Shown: piece by piece, positions 7,821 through 15,840 of the stretch
Numbering within the stretch: the stretch's first letter is position 1
Layout of the letters: the number at the start of each line of letters is the position of its first letter
Source: Rhodobacter sp. SGA-6-6
Lineage (GTDB): Bacteria; Pseudomonadota; Alphaproteobacteria; Rhodobacterales; Rhodobacteraceae
Length of the DNA: 64,000 bases
NCBI RefSeq assembly: GCF_011043545.1
Contig: NZ_JAAKGP010000006.1
Span: forward strand, 186,001 to 250,000
Direction of reading: 5' to 3'
Notes under the pieces: model-generated
What the model saw: the letters and a program-made list of their open reading frames with translations, nothing else
Database searches by the model: none
What the model was told of the DNA's origin: nothing
Program-made: the position numbers and the translations under genes

Positions 7821-9094
7821 GGCTGTTCCTCGCCCTCTGGTCGCTGCTCTGGACCGTCGCGCTGCCGGCGATCCTGCTCTACCTCCGCCGCCGCGGCCGC
7901 AAGGACCCGCTCTACGCGCAGCATCTGGCCGAGCGCTTCGGCCGCTACGCCCCGCTGCCCGGCGCGGTCTGGGTCCATGCCGTCTCGCTGGGCGAGATGC
8001 GCTCTGCCGTCCCCTTGGTCAGGGCGCTGCTCGACCGCGGCGAGACCGTCGTCACCACCCATTTCACCCCCGCCGGCCGCCGCGAGGCGATGCGGGTCTT
8101 CGCGCCCGAGATCGCCGCCGGCCGCATGGCCGCGGTCTGGGTGCCGCTGGAATTGTCCTGGTGCTTCAAGGGCTTCTTCCGCGCCTTCCGGCCGAAACTC
8201 GGGCTGGTGATGGAGGTGGAGATCTGGCCCCGCATGGTCTTCGCCGCCCGCGACAACGGGGTGCCGCTGTTCATGTGCAATGCCGGCTACCCGTCGAAAT
8301 CGCTGGCCCGCGACCGGAAGTTCCCCCTGCGGCCCGCGGTGATGCGCGGCTTCGCCGGGGCGCTGGTGAAATCGCGGATGCAGGCCGGGCGCTTCGCCGC
8401 CATCGGTGTGCGGAACATCCAGGTCACCGGGGAGCTCCGCTTCGACCAGCCGGTGCCGCCCGCGCTACTCGCTGCCGCCGCGCCCGCCCGGCCGCTGCTG
8501 GCCGGCGCCCGCCCGGTAATCACCTTCGCCTCGGTGGTGGAGGGCGAGGACGACACCTACCTCGCCGCCATCGAGACCGCGCTGAAAGGCCCCAACCCGC
8601 CCTTCATCGTCTACGTCCCGCGCAAGCCCGAACGCTTCGACGACACCGCGCGGCTGATCGCCGACCGGGGCCTGCGCGCAACCCGCCGCAGCCAGATTTT
8701 CGACGAAAATCTGTGTCCCCGCCCGATGCCGCAGGCCGACATCCTGATCGGCGACAGCTTGGGCGAGATGTATTTCTACCTCGCGCTCGCCGACCGGGTG
8801 GTCACCGGCGGCGGCTTCACCCCGCACGGCGCCCACAACATCATCGAGCCCCTGGCGCTTTGCCGCCCGGTCATCGTCGGCCCGGCGATCCACACCATCG
8901 AATACCCGGCCGGGGAGGCCATCGCCGCCGGGGTCTGCTTCCACGCGCGGGGCCCGGAAGACCTGTCCCGCGCGCTGTCTCCCGCCGGCTGGCCCGGCCC
9001 CGCGGAGGCCGAAATCCGGGCCTTCCTTGCCGAGCATTCCGGCGCCACCGCCCGCACGATGCAGGCGCTGGAGCCGCTGCTCACCAGCCGCTGA
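7817..9094 (+). CDS. GT30-family Kdo transferase-like protein, copy 2
   Basis: A 425-residue GT30 protein that overlaps copy 1 by ATGA. It has an N-terminal hydrophobic anchor (about residues 3-24), RKDPLYAQHLAERFG, VWVHAVSLGEMRSAVPL with the catalytic-type Glu, FASVVEGEDDTY, VYVPRKPERFDD and GGGFTPHGAHNIIEPLALC. Its N-terminal box differs markedly from copy 1, so the pair looks like two separate subfamilies rather than a recent duplication. A perfect palindrome (8693-8713) is embedded in the reading frame and encodes most of QIFDENLC. The last 14 bases overlap the convergent SDR gene. Substrate is unknown: Kdo or the locally made nonulosonic acid. Confidence 0.8.
   Translation: MRLFLALWSLLWTVALPAILLYLRRRGRKDPLYAQHLAERFGRYAPLPGAVWVHAVSLGEMRSAVPLVRALLDRGETVVTTHFTPAGRREAMRVFAPEIAAGRMAAVWVPLELSWCFKGFFRAFRPKLGLVMEVEIWPRMVFAARDNGVPLFMCNAGYPSKSLARDRKFPLRPAVMRGFAGALVKSRMQAGRFAAIGVRNIQVTGELRFDQPVPPALLAAAAPARPLLAGARPVITFASVVEGEDDTYLAAIETALKGPNPPFIVYVPRKPERFDDTARLIADRGLRATRRSQIFDENLCPRPMPQADILIGDSLGEMYFYLALADRVVTGGGFTPHGAHNIIEPLALCRPVIVGPAIHTIEYPAGEAIAAGVCFHARGPEDLSRALSPAGWPGPAEAEIRAFLAEHSGATARTMQALEPLLTSR
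8693..8713. repeat. TTTTCG-N-CGAAAA palindrome inside a coding region
   Basis: Two 10-base arms, CAGATTTTCG and CGAAAATCTG, are exact reverse complements around a single A. The same core with different outer base pairs recurs at 35973, 42019, 42043 and 44894. This is the only copy fully inside a protein-coding segment, in the second GT30 gene. Confidence 0.8.
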
Positions 9095-9872
9095 AGCCGC
9101 CGTCGACGTTCAGAAGCTGCCCGGTCATGTAGCCCGCCGCTGGAGAGGCGAGGAACAGCATCGCATCGGCGATCTCGTCCGGCTTCGCCATCCGGTCCAG
9201 CATGATCAACTCGCCCACCCGGCGCTGGAATTCCTCGGAATGGCCGTTGAAGACGGCGCCCGGCGCGATGGTGTTCACCGTCGCCCCGCGCTTCGCCCAA
9301 TAGCCGGCCAGCCAGACCGTGAGGCCGTGGATGCCGGCCTTGCTGACGCCATAGGCCGAGAAGTTCTTGAACGGCATCCCCTCGTAGATCCGGTGATGCG
9401 CCCCGTTCAGCGCATACATCGAGGCCACGTTGATCAGCGTGCAGGGCCATTTCCCCACGATGTCGCGGTCCATCTGCCGGGCCACCATGAAGGGGCCGGT
9501 CAGGTTGGTGCGCATGGTCTTCTCCCAGTCGCTGACCTTGAGGTCGGCGAAATCCGGGAAGGGCTGGCCCGCGCCCATCAGCAACTCGCCGGTGATGGCG
9601 GCGTTGTTCAGCACCACGTTCGGCTCCCAGCCGTCCTTCAGGATGCGGGCGAAGATCTCGGTGACCTGATCTTCGTCAGACACATCGAGCGGATAGAAGC
9701 GGAAGTTCGCGTTCTTCCCATGCGCTTCGACCAGCGCGTCGGCCCGCTTTCCCGGCAGGTCGGAGGCGATCACCCGCGCGCCCTCGGCCAGCATCCGGCG
9801 GACATAGGTGGAGCCGAGGACGCCCCCCGAGCCGGTGATGAAGACGGTGCGGCCTTTCAGCTGGTCAGTCAT
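9081..9872 (-). CDS. Short-chain dehydrogenase/reductase in the nonulosonate locus
   Basis: A 263-residue classical SDR. The cofactor loop is TGSGGVLG (about residues 14-21), followed by LDVSDED, NNAAITGE, a catalytic Ser in NVASMYALNG, the YGVSKAG pair (Tyr and Lys of the active site, about residue 177) and a C-terminal GYMTGQLLNVDGGFS. The start at 9872 (MTDQLKGRTVFITG) overlaps the end of neuA by eight bases. A longer start at 9926 would lie inside neuA. SDRs of this kind occur in nonulosonate clusters of other bacteria, but the reaction here cannot be assigned. It is convergent with the second GT30 gene, and their 3' ends overlap by 14 bases. Confidence 0.82.
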   Translation of the reverse strand: MTDQLKGRTVFITGSGGVLGSTYVRRMLAEGARVIASDLPGKRADALVEAHGKNANFRFYPLDVSDEDQVTEIFARILKDGWEPNVVLNNAAITGELLMGAGQPFPDFADLKVSDWEKTMRTNLTGPFMVARQMDRDIVGKWPCTLINVASMYALNGAHHRIYEGMPFKNFSAYGVSKAGIHGLTVWLAGYWAKRGATVNTIAPGAVFNGHSEEFQRRVGELIMLDRMAKPDEIADAMLFLASPAAGYMTGQLLNVDGGFSGW

Positions 9873-10584
9873 TGCGGGCCTCTTGCGCGGGATTGGATTG
9901 GGCTTCGGAGAGGAGGAATTCGACAAGGCGGAAGTCGAAGGGGCTGTCGATGTCGACGCAACGCTCCGGCGGCATCAGGAAGGGGATGACGCGGCCCTCC
10001 CACAGCCCCTTGGACCGTTTGAGATAGGCGGGCGAGACGACATAGGTGCTGGCCGCATGTTCGTAGACTGTGGGCGCCTGCTGACGGGCGACCACGCCGC
10101 CCGGCAGCGGCTTCGACACATGCAGCGCGCCGGAGGCATCCGGCTCCACGAGGTTGAAATAGGGATTCTTCCGGGCCTCGCAGCAGCTCATCACCATGTC
10201 GGGATGTTCGTTTTCGTAAAGCGCTAGCGCGCCGGAGATATCCTCGGGCAGGCGCAGCGGCGAGGTGCAGTCGAGGTCGAGGAAGGCATCGACCGGCCCG
10301 ATGATGGCCTCCGATGCCTCCAGCGCATGCTGCCAGACGCCCCATTTCCCCGCCGTGTCGGTCGCCAGATGCGCAGGCCGCAGCCCGATCTCCAGCGCCC
10401 CCTTCGCCACCGCATGGGCGTAGATTTCCGCGTCGTCGGTGCTGACCACCACCGCATCCACCTGCGGATGCGCGAACAACTGATCCAGCGACCAGTCGAT
10501 CAGCGGCTTGCCGCAGATCGGGCGGAAGTTCTTGCGCGGCACGCCCTTGCTGCCCTTGCGGGCGCCGATGTGACCCAGGATCAT
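9865..10584 (-). CDS. neuA: CMP-nonulosonate cytidylyltransferase (NeuA family)
   Basis: A 239-residue cytidylyltransferase. The N-terminal IGARKGSKGVPRKNF is the CTP-binding RxGSKGxPxKN signature, followed by GKPLIDWSLDQ, VVVSTDDAEIY, DAFLDLDCTSPLR and a terminal DIDSPFDFRLVE. It activates a sialic-type acid to the CMP form needed by a transferase. The ATG at 10584 is preceded by AAGGAGATCCC, a strong ribosome binding site, and overlaps the upstream Gfo/Idh stop (ATGA). The downstream SDR starts within its last codons, so three genes form a tight operon on this strand. Whether the product is CMP-Neu5Ac or CMP-legionaminate cannot be read from the sequence. Confidence 0.85.
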   Translation of the reverse strand: MILGHIGARKGSKGVPRKNFRPICGKPLIDWSLDQLFAHPQVDAVVVSTDDAEIYAHAVAKGALEIGLRPAHLATDTAGKWGVWQHALEASEAIIGPVDAFLDLDCTSPLRLPEDISGALALYENEHPDMVMSCCEARKNPYFNLVEPDASGALHVSKPLPGGVVARQQAPTVYEHAASTYVVSPAYLKRSKGLWEGRVIPFLMPPERCVDIDSPFDFRLVEFLLSEAQSNPAQEARND

Positions 10585-11516
10585 GGGATCTCCTTGGTGA
10601 TTTCGCCGACGAACTGCCGCGCCGCCCAGGCCCGCGCCACCAGGCGCGCCGAGTCGAGGCAAGAGGACAGGACCGGCGTCAGCGGGTTGCCCGAGGTCTC
10701 CTCGCCCGAGGCCAGCGCCAGGAAGTCGCGCATGGCGTCGAGGAACATCGCGTTCCGCTCCAGCGGCAGGTCGAGCAGCCGCGGGCCGGCGGCATCGGTC
10801 ACCCGATAAGCTTGCGCGGCGAAGTCGAAGTCCTGCATCCGCTCGGACCCGCGCAGATGCGCCCGCCGGTGCAGGCCGGGGGTCAGGTAGTCCATCGAGA
10901 CATCGCCGACAAGCCCCTGACGCCGCAAGGAAATCCGGCTGGCGAAGTCCACCCCGGGGAAGGCGGCATGGCCGAGGCTTTCGACCGAGACCACCTCCAG
11001 CCCCGGGAACAGGCAGAGCGCCATGTCCAGCTCGTGGCACAGGTCCAGCAGCACCCCGCCACCTTCCGCCCGCGCGGCGTAGCTGTCCGAGAAGCGCCAG
11101 TCCGCCCGCCATTGCGTCACGTCATGGCCGATGGTCAGGGCGAACTGGAACACGTCGCTGAGGTCCATCGCCGCCAGCGCCCGCAGCGCCGGGTGGTAGC
11201 GCATCATGTAGCCCAGCATCGAGCGGCCGGCGACCGGGGCAGCGGCGGCGGCAATCGCCTCCACCTCGGCGGGCGCGAAGGCCAGCGGCTTCTCGATATA
11301 GATCGGCAGGCGCCGTGCCGCCGCGGCCTCGACCAGCGGCAGACGGATGTCGGTCGCGGTCGCCACCACCACCGCCTCGGCCCGGTCCATCGCCGCCAGC
11401 GCCCCGGCCAGCCCGGCCTCGCGCCAGGACAGCAGCTCGGTTTCGGCGCCCAGGGCGCCCAGATTGCCGTGATGCCGCCGCCCGATGGACCCGGCCCCGA
11501 TCACCAGAACCCGCAT
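10581..11516 (-). CDS. Gfo/Idh/MocA-family oxidoreductase
   Basis: A 311-residue NAD(P)-dependent oxidoreductase with an N-terminal Rossmann motif VLVIGAGSIGRRHHGNL, VVVATATDIRLPLVE and the family's YIEKPLAF motif at about residue 80, followed by the alpha/beta C-terminal domain. The ATG at 11516 is preceded by AAAGGGGAAATCC. It is the first gene of the Gfo/Idh-neuA-SDR operon and ends in an ATGA overlap with neuA. It starts only 23 bases after the amidase stop, so it may also be reached by transcripts from the ABC transporter region. In this setting it may oxidise or reduce a sugar intermediate, but the substrate is unknown. Confidence 0.8.
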   Translation of the reverse strand: MRVLVIGAGSIGRRHHGNLGALGAETELLSWREAGLAGALAAMDRAEAVVVATATDIRLPLVEAAAARRLPIYIEKPLAFAPAEVEAIAAAAAPVAGRSMLGYMMRYHPALRALAAMDLSDVFQFALTIGHDVTQWRADWRFSDSYAARAEGGGVLLDLCHELDMALCLFPGLEVVSVESLGHAAFPGVDFASRISLRRQGLVGDVSMDYLTPGLHRRAHLRGSERMQDFDFAAQAYRVTDAAGPRLLDLPLERNAMFLDAMRDFLALASGEETSGNPLTPVLSSCLDSARLVARAWAARQFVGEITKEIP

Positions 11517-11539
11517 GGATTTCCCCTTTCGGGACATGG

Positions 11540-12976
11540 CTAGCGCGAAACCGCCGCCTCCACCAGAGGCGGGCGCTTCTGCGGCCATGCGGTCGCCCGG
11601 TGCCAGGCCTGCCCGATCGCCAGCACGCCGGCGTCATCGCCCGAGCGGCCGATGATCTGCATCCCGGAGGGCAGGCCCTGCGGCCCGAACCCCAGCGGCA
11701 CCGACAGCGCCGGCAGACCGATCAGGCTGGCCGGGACCACGACCTCCATCCAGCGGTGGTAGGTGTCCATCTGCCTGCCCGCAATCTCCTGCGGCCAGCG
11801 CCAGTCCGCCGGGAAGGGCCAGACCTGCGCCGTGGGCAGCACCACGGCGTCGAAGCGGTCGAACATCCGCGCCGCGTGTTTATACCAGCGGCTACGGATC
11901 AGGCTGGCCTCATGCACCGCCTGCGCGGTCAGGCCGAGGCCCTGCTCGATCTCCCAGATCGTCTCCGGCTTGGTCTTCTCCCGTTTTGCCGGGTCCTCGG
12001 CGAAGGCACGCTTGGCGCCGGCGTTCAGCATCGCCCGCAGGGTGGCCCAGGACCACCACAGCCTTTCGGCCGGGAAGGGCGGCGGCAGGGGCTCCACCAC
12101 CGCGCCCAGGGACTCCAGCACCTTGAGACCCCCTTCGCAGGCCTCCAGAATCCCCGGCTCCATCGGATAGGCGCCGCCCCAGTCGGCCAGCCAGCCGATG
12201 CGCTTGCCCTTCACCCCGGCCTCCAGCCCCGACAGCAGATCGGGCACGGCGCGGGGGAAGGGGACCTCGGGGTTCTCGCCCGCCTGCACCTGCAGCAGCC
12301 GCGCCACATCCTCCACCGTGCGGGCCATCGGCCCCTCGGTCGCCAGCGTCGCCAGATGGGTGTCGCCCTCGGCATCCGCGGGCACCAGCCCCCAGGTCGG
12401 GCGGAAGCCGTAGACGTTGCAGAAGCCGGCCGGGTTGCGCAAGCTGCCCATCATGTCGGACCCGTCCGCCACCCAGAGCATCCGGGTCGCCAGCGCCGCC
12501 GCCGCCCCGCCGGAAGAGCCGCCGGCGGAGCGCGACAGGTCATAGGGATTTCGCGTCACCCCGAAGACGGGGTTGAAGCTGTGCGACCCCTGTCCCCATT
12601 CCGGCACATTGGTCTTGCCGGTGAAAACGGCGCCCGCCGCCCGCATCCGCGCGGCAAGGATGTCGTCCTGCGCCGGCACATGACCGGCGTAGAGCGGCGA
12701 GCCCCAGGTCGTCCGCAGCCCCGCCGTCGCCACCAGGTCCTTCACCGCCAGCGGAATCCCGTGCAGCCAGCCCTTCGGCTCTGCATCGTCCAGGCGGCGG
12801 GCCTCGGCCATCAGCGCGTCCGGGTCGCGGGCCGAGACGATGGCATTCGCCGCCGGATTGACCGCCGCCACCTGCGCCAGATGCGCCGCCATCACCTCGG
12901 AGGGCGCCAGTTTCCGGGCATGGATCAGCGCCGAAAGCTCCGTCGCCGAAAACTCAAGAACATCTGCCCACTTCAT
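11540..12976 (-). CDS. Amidase-signature family enzyme (downstream of the ABC transporter)
   Basis: A 478-residue amidase. The Ser-cisSer-Lys triad is recognisable: Lys in PLAVKDLVATAG (about residue 76), the SAGGSSGGAAAALA glycine/serine signature with the cis-Ser, and the nucleophile Ser in GSDMMGSLRNPAG. Family members hydrolyse carboxamide or carbamoyl bonds and are cytoplasmic, and no signal peptide is seen here. The start MKWADVLEFSATELSALI gives the standard length. An upstream in-frame extension is excluded because it would run through the intergenic hairpins. The gene lies 109 bp after the binding-protein gene of the polyamine-type transporter, beyond a likely terminator, so it may have its own transcript. 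The substrate is unknown. Confidence 0.85.
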   Translation of the reverse strand: MKWADVLEFSATELSALIHARKLAPSEVMAAHLAQVAAVNPAANAIVSARDPDALMAEARRLDDAEPKGWLHGIPLAVKDLVATAGLRTTWGSPLYAGHVPAQDDILAARMRAAGAVFTGKTNVPEWGQGSHSFNPVFGVTRNPYDLSRSAGGSSGGAAAALATRMLWVADGSDMMGSLRNPAGFCNVYGFRPTWGLVPADAEGDTHLATLATEGPMARTVEDVARLLQVQAGENPEVPFPRAVPDLLSGLEAGVKGKRIGWLADWGGAYPMEPGILEACEGGLKVLESLGAVVEPLPPPFPAERLWWSWATLRAMLNAGAKRAFAEDPAKREKTKPETIWEIEQGLGLTAQAVHEASLIRSRWYKHAARMFDRFDAVVLPTAQVWPFPADWRWPQEIAGRQMDTYHRWMEVVVPASLIGLPALSVPLGFGPQGLPSGMQIIGRSGDDAGVLAIGQAWHRATAWPQKRPPLVEAAVSR

Positions 12977-12977
12977 C

Positions 12978-13022
12978 TTGGCCCAAATACTCCACGGGGG
13001 TCCGGGGGTGTGAAACCCCCGG
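12978..13022 (-). repeat. Hairpin-containing intergenic motif before the amidase start
   Basis: On the reverse strand an 8-bp stem CCGGGGGT/ACCCCCGG (13002-13022) is followed by GGACCCCCGTGGAGTATTTGG just before the amidase ATG. From general familiarity with Rhodobacteraceae genomes, this hairpin plus GAGTATTT arrangement looks like a recurrent intergenic motif in that family. The resemblance is recalled, not searched. Confidence 0.5.
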
Positions 13023-13031
13023 CGGCCGGCC

Positions 13032-13065
13032 AAACGGAAATGCCGGGGCCGCGAACAGCCCCGGC
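13032..13065 (-). terminator. Likely intrinsic terminator after the binding-protein gene
   Basis: Read on the reverse strand, GCCGGGGC and GCCCCGGC form an 8-bp stem around an 8-base loop, followed by ATTTCCGTTT. It begins 20 bases after the stop of the polyamine-type binding protein, where a terminator would be expected. Confidence 0.6.
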
Positions 13066-13085
13066 ACGGTCTCATGCCGCAGGAA

Positions 13086-14111
13086 TCACTTCTGCAGTTC
13101 GGTCCAGATCGCGGTCATGTATTCCTGCGCCTTGGGCGAGCAGGTGGGCAGGAAATGCCCGGCCGCCTTGAACTCTTCCGGGACGACCACTTCCGGCGCG
13201 GTCTTCATGTCCTCGGGCATGAATTCCTCGGACCCCTTGATCCCGTTCGCATAGCGCGCGAAGGACGAGATCATCGCCGCATTCTCGGGCAGCATGATGA
13301 AGTCCAGGAACTTGTAGGCCTCGTCGACGTTCTGCGCATCCTTCAGCAGCGCCACCGAATCCATGAACAGCGGATAGCCCTCGCGCGGGTAGCCATAGGC
13401 CACGTCGGGATTGGCCAGCCGGATGCGCATCGCCGCGCCGTTCCAGTAGACCGAGGCCGCCCAGTCGTTGTTCGACATCCGCTCGGTGGCGCCGTAGTCC
13501 ATCGACAGCCAGTCGGGCTTGGCCGCGATCAGCGCGTCGCGCGCCTTCTTCAGCACCTCGGTGTCCTCGGTGCAGGCCTCGCCGCCGACATACCAGATGG
13601 CGAGGTTGACGATGTCGTTCATCTCCGGGGTGACGTTGATCTTGCCCTTCAACTCGTCCGGCACGTCGAGGAACACCGCCGAGGTGTTGATGTCGCCGCC
13701 GTAGACCTTGGTGTTCACCACGATGCCGGTGGAGCCCCACTGCCACGGGATCGAGAACTTGCGGCCCGGATCCCAGGCGACATCCACCCATTGCGGGTCG
13801 ATGTTGCCGATGTTGGCAAGGCGGGAATGGTCCAGTTCGGCGATCAGGCCCTCGTCGCGGAAGATCGGGATGTAGTTGGCCGAGGGCACCACCAGGTCGA
13901 AGCCGTGGCCGCCGGCGCGGATCTTGGCCAGCGCGGTGTCGTTGGCGTCGTAGTCGGTCACGGTGACGGTGATCCCGGTCTCGGCCTTGAACTTCTCCAG
14001 CAGCTCCGGGCTGGTGTAGTTGCCCCAGTTGTAGAGTTGCAGCACCCCTTCGGCCGAGGCGAGGCCCGTCGATGCCAGAAGCAGCGCGGTTGCGGTCAGC
14101 AGTCTTTTCAT
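13086..14111 (-). CDS. Polyamine-type ABC transporter substrate-binding protein (PotD/PotF family)
   Basis: A 341-residue protein with a signal peptide (MKRLLTATALLLASTGLASA). The mature start GVLQLYNWGNYTSPELLEKF is the classic spermidine/putrescine-binding N-terminus (LYNWxxY). Further matches are YDANDTALAKIRAGGHGFDLVVPS, IPWQWGSTGIVVN and LFMDSVALLKDAQNVDEAYKFLDF. It delivers a cationic small molecule from the periplasm to the permeases encoded upstream. Gene order in transcription is ATPase, permease, permease, binding protein, as in pot operons. Specificity cannot be decided by eye, and the two neighbouring amidases suggest the ligand may be an amide rather than a simple polyamine. Confidence 0.87.
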   Translation of the reverse strand: MKRLLTATALLLASTGLASAEGVLQLYNWGNYTSPELLEKFKAETGITVTVTDYDANDTALAKIRAGGHGFDLVVPSANYIPIFRDEGLIAELDHSRLANIGNIDPQWVDVAWDPGRKFSIPWQWGSTGIVVNTKVYGGDINTSAVFLDVPDELKGKINVTPEMNDIVNLAIWYVGGEACTEDTEVLKKARDALIAAKPDWLSMDYGATERMSNNDWAASVYWNGAAMRIRLANPDVAYGYPREGYPLFMDSVALLKDAQNVDEAYKFLDFIMLPENAAMISSFARYANGIKGSEEFMPEDMKTAPEVVVPEEFKAAGHFLPTCSPKAQEYMTAIWTELQK

Positions 14112-14133
14112 TGTCGTCTCCCAGGTTGGTGTT

Positions 14134-14937
14134 TCAGTCTTTCTTGCGCGTCAGCAGGAAGAAGGCGGTCAAGAGCACCACGGTCACCGCCAGCAGCATG
14201 GTGGACACGGCGTTGATCTCGGGCGTCATCTGCCGGCGCAGCTGGCCCAGCATGTAGGTGGGCAGGGTGTCCTCGCCGCCGGATTTCACGAATTCGGTGA
14301 TCACCACGTCGTCGAGGCTGATCACGAAGGCCAGCATGGCGCCGGCGACCATCCCCGGCGCCAGCAGGGGCAGGGTGACGCGGCGGAAGGTCTGCCAGGG
14401 CGTGGCGTAGAGATCGGCCGCCGCGGTCTCCAGCGCGTTGTCCATGCCTTCCAGCCGGGCTCGGATCGGCAGATAGGCGAAGGGGATGCAGAAGGCGGAA
14501 TGCGCCAGCACCAGATAGCCCAGGCCGTGGATGCCGGTCGCCTGCTTGATCACCCCGAACAGGATCATCAGGGCGACGGCGGTGACGATCTCGGGCACCA
14601 TCAGCGGCTGGTTGATCATCACGTAGATGAAGGTCTGGCCCCGGAACGCCCTGCGCCGGGTCGTCCCGAGCGCCGCCATCGTGGCGACGACGGTCGAGAT
14701 GGCGGCGGCGAAGCAGGCGATGATCAGCGACCGCATCGTGGCATCCTTCACCTGGGTGTTGGCCCAGGCCTTGGCATACCAGTCGAGGCTGAACCCGCCC
14801 CAGACCGCGACAGAGACCGAGGCGTTGAAGCTGTAGGCGACCAGGGTGAAGATCGGCAGGTAAAGCGCCAGGAAGACCGCCACCGCCATGGTGGCGAAGC
14901 CGGGCAGGCGGGCGACGTGGAAGGACCGCTCAGCCAT
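14134..14937 (-). CDS. ABC transporter permease, PotC type
   Basis: A 267-residue inner-membrane permease with about six hydrophobic segments, beginning GFATMAVAVFLALYLPIFTLVAYSF. The EAA loop that contacts the ATPase is present as LETAAADLYATPWQTFRRVTLPLLAPGM at about residues 165-190. ISLDDVVITEF near the C-terminus is typical of PotC/PotI proteins. The start at 14937 (MAERSFHVARLPG) overlaps the preceding permease by eight bases, indicating coupling within the operon. It pairs with the PotB-type subunit to form the membrane channel. Confidence 0.87.
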   Translation of the reverse strand: MAERSFHVARLPGFATMAVAVFLALYLPIFTLVAYSFNASVSVAVWGGFSLDWYAKAWANTQVKDATMRSLIIACFAAAISTVVATMAALGTTRRRAFRGQTFIYVMINQPLMVPEIVTAVALMILFGVIKQATGIHGLGYLVLAHSAFCIPFAYLPIRARLEGMDNALETAAADLYATPWQTFRRVTLPLLAPGMVAGAMLAFVISLDDVVITEFVKSGGEDTLPTYMLGQLRRQMTPEINAVSTMLLAVTVVLLTAFFLLTRKKD

Positions 14938-15838
14938 GGCTCGCATCCCGGTTGGCGTAGCGGACATAGACCAGCAGCGCCACGGTCACGATGATCAGCA
15001 GCAGCATCGACAGAGCAGCACCCAGCGGCCAGTTCTTGCCCTGCAGGAACTGCAGCTCGATGAAGTTGCCGATCATCATCTGCTTGCCGCCGCCGAGGAC
15101 GCGCGGGGTGACATAGGCGCCGAGCGAGGGCACGAAGACCAGGATCGAGCCGGCGATGATCCCCGGCTTGACGATCGGCAGGATCACCCGGCGCAGCACC
15201 TGCCAGCGGCTGGCGTAAAGGTCGTATCCGGCCTCCAGGAGTTTCATGTCGAAGCGGTCGATGGCGGCGAACAAGGGCAGCACCATCAGCGGCAGGTAGA
15301 CATAGGTCATGCCGACGAAGATGGCGAAGGGGCCGTAGAGCATGTCCAGCGGCGTCTCGATCACGCCCAGCTTCAGCAGCACCAGGTTGACCAGCCCTTC
15401 CTTCCGCAGCACCTCGTTGATGGCATAGGTGCGGATCAGCAGGTTGGTCCAGAACGGGATGGTGATCAGGAACAGCCACATCGCCCGCTGCTGCGGCGGC
15501 CGGGTGGCGATGAACCAGGCGGTGGGGAAGCCCAGGATGAAGGTGAAGATCGTGGTCAGCAGCGACAGGCTGACCGAACGCCAGAAGATCGTCAGATGCG
15601 CATCGGCCAGCACCCATTCCTCGGTGAAGATGTCCTTCGACCACAGGATGCCGCGCCAGCCGTTGGTGGAAAATTCCCAGATCACCCCGCCATACTGGCC
15701 GGACGACAGGAAGGAATAGACCAGCACGATCAGCAGCGGCCCCGCTGCAGCGCCGATCAGCAGCACCAGCGCGGGCAGCGACAGCAGCCAGCCGTTGCGG
15801 GCCGATGTCCTGATCGCGGTTTCCTCGGCGGGGCTCAT
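14930..15838 (-). CDS. ABC transporter permease, PotB type
   Basis: A 302-residue inner-membrane permease with about six membrane segments. The N-terminus carries a short cytoplasmic stretch, then WLLSLPALVLLIGAAAGPLLIVLVYSFL. The EAA-type loop is LLEAGYDLYASRWQVLRRVILPIVKPGI, and PSLGAYVTPRVLGGGKQMMIGN is typical for PotB/PotH. Only two bases separate its ATG from the stop of the ATPase gene upstream (TGA-CG-ATG). It probably forms a heterodimer with the PotC-type permease and is powered by the PotA-type ATPase. Confidence 0.87.
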   Translation of the reverse strand: MSPAEETAIRTSARNGWLLSLPALVLLIGAAAGPLLIVLVYSFLSSGQYGGVIWEFSTNGWRGILWSKDIFTEEWVLADAHLTIFWRSVSLSLLTTIFTFILGFPTAWFIATRPPQQRAMWLFLITIPFWTNLLIRTYAINEVLRKEGLVNLVLLKLGVIETPLDMLYGPFAIFVGMTYVYLPLMVLPLFAAIDRFDMKLLEAGYDLYASRWQVLRRVILPIVKPGIIAGSILVFVPSLGAYVTPRVLGGGKQMMIGNFIELQFLQGKNWPLGAALSMLLLIIVTVALLVYVRYANRDASHG

Positions 15839-15840
15839 CG

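Noticed and set aside
2070-11516. Assigning the locus specifically to legionaminic or pseudaminic acid
   Set aside because: The dehydratase and aminotransferase genes of those pathways are not in the window, and NeuB/NeuC/NeuA relatives cannot be separated by eye.
11315-13171. Forward frame of about 600 codons antisense to the amidase and Gfo/Idh genes
   Set aside because: No family motifs, and a composition dominated by Arg, Gly, His, Pro and Gln, as expected for the antisense of GC-rich coding DNA.
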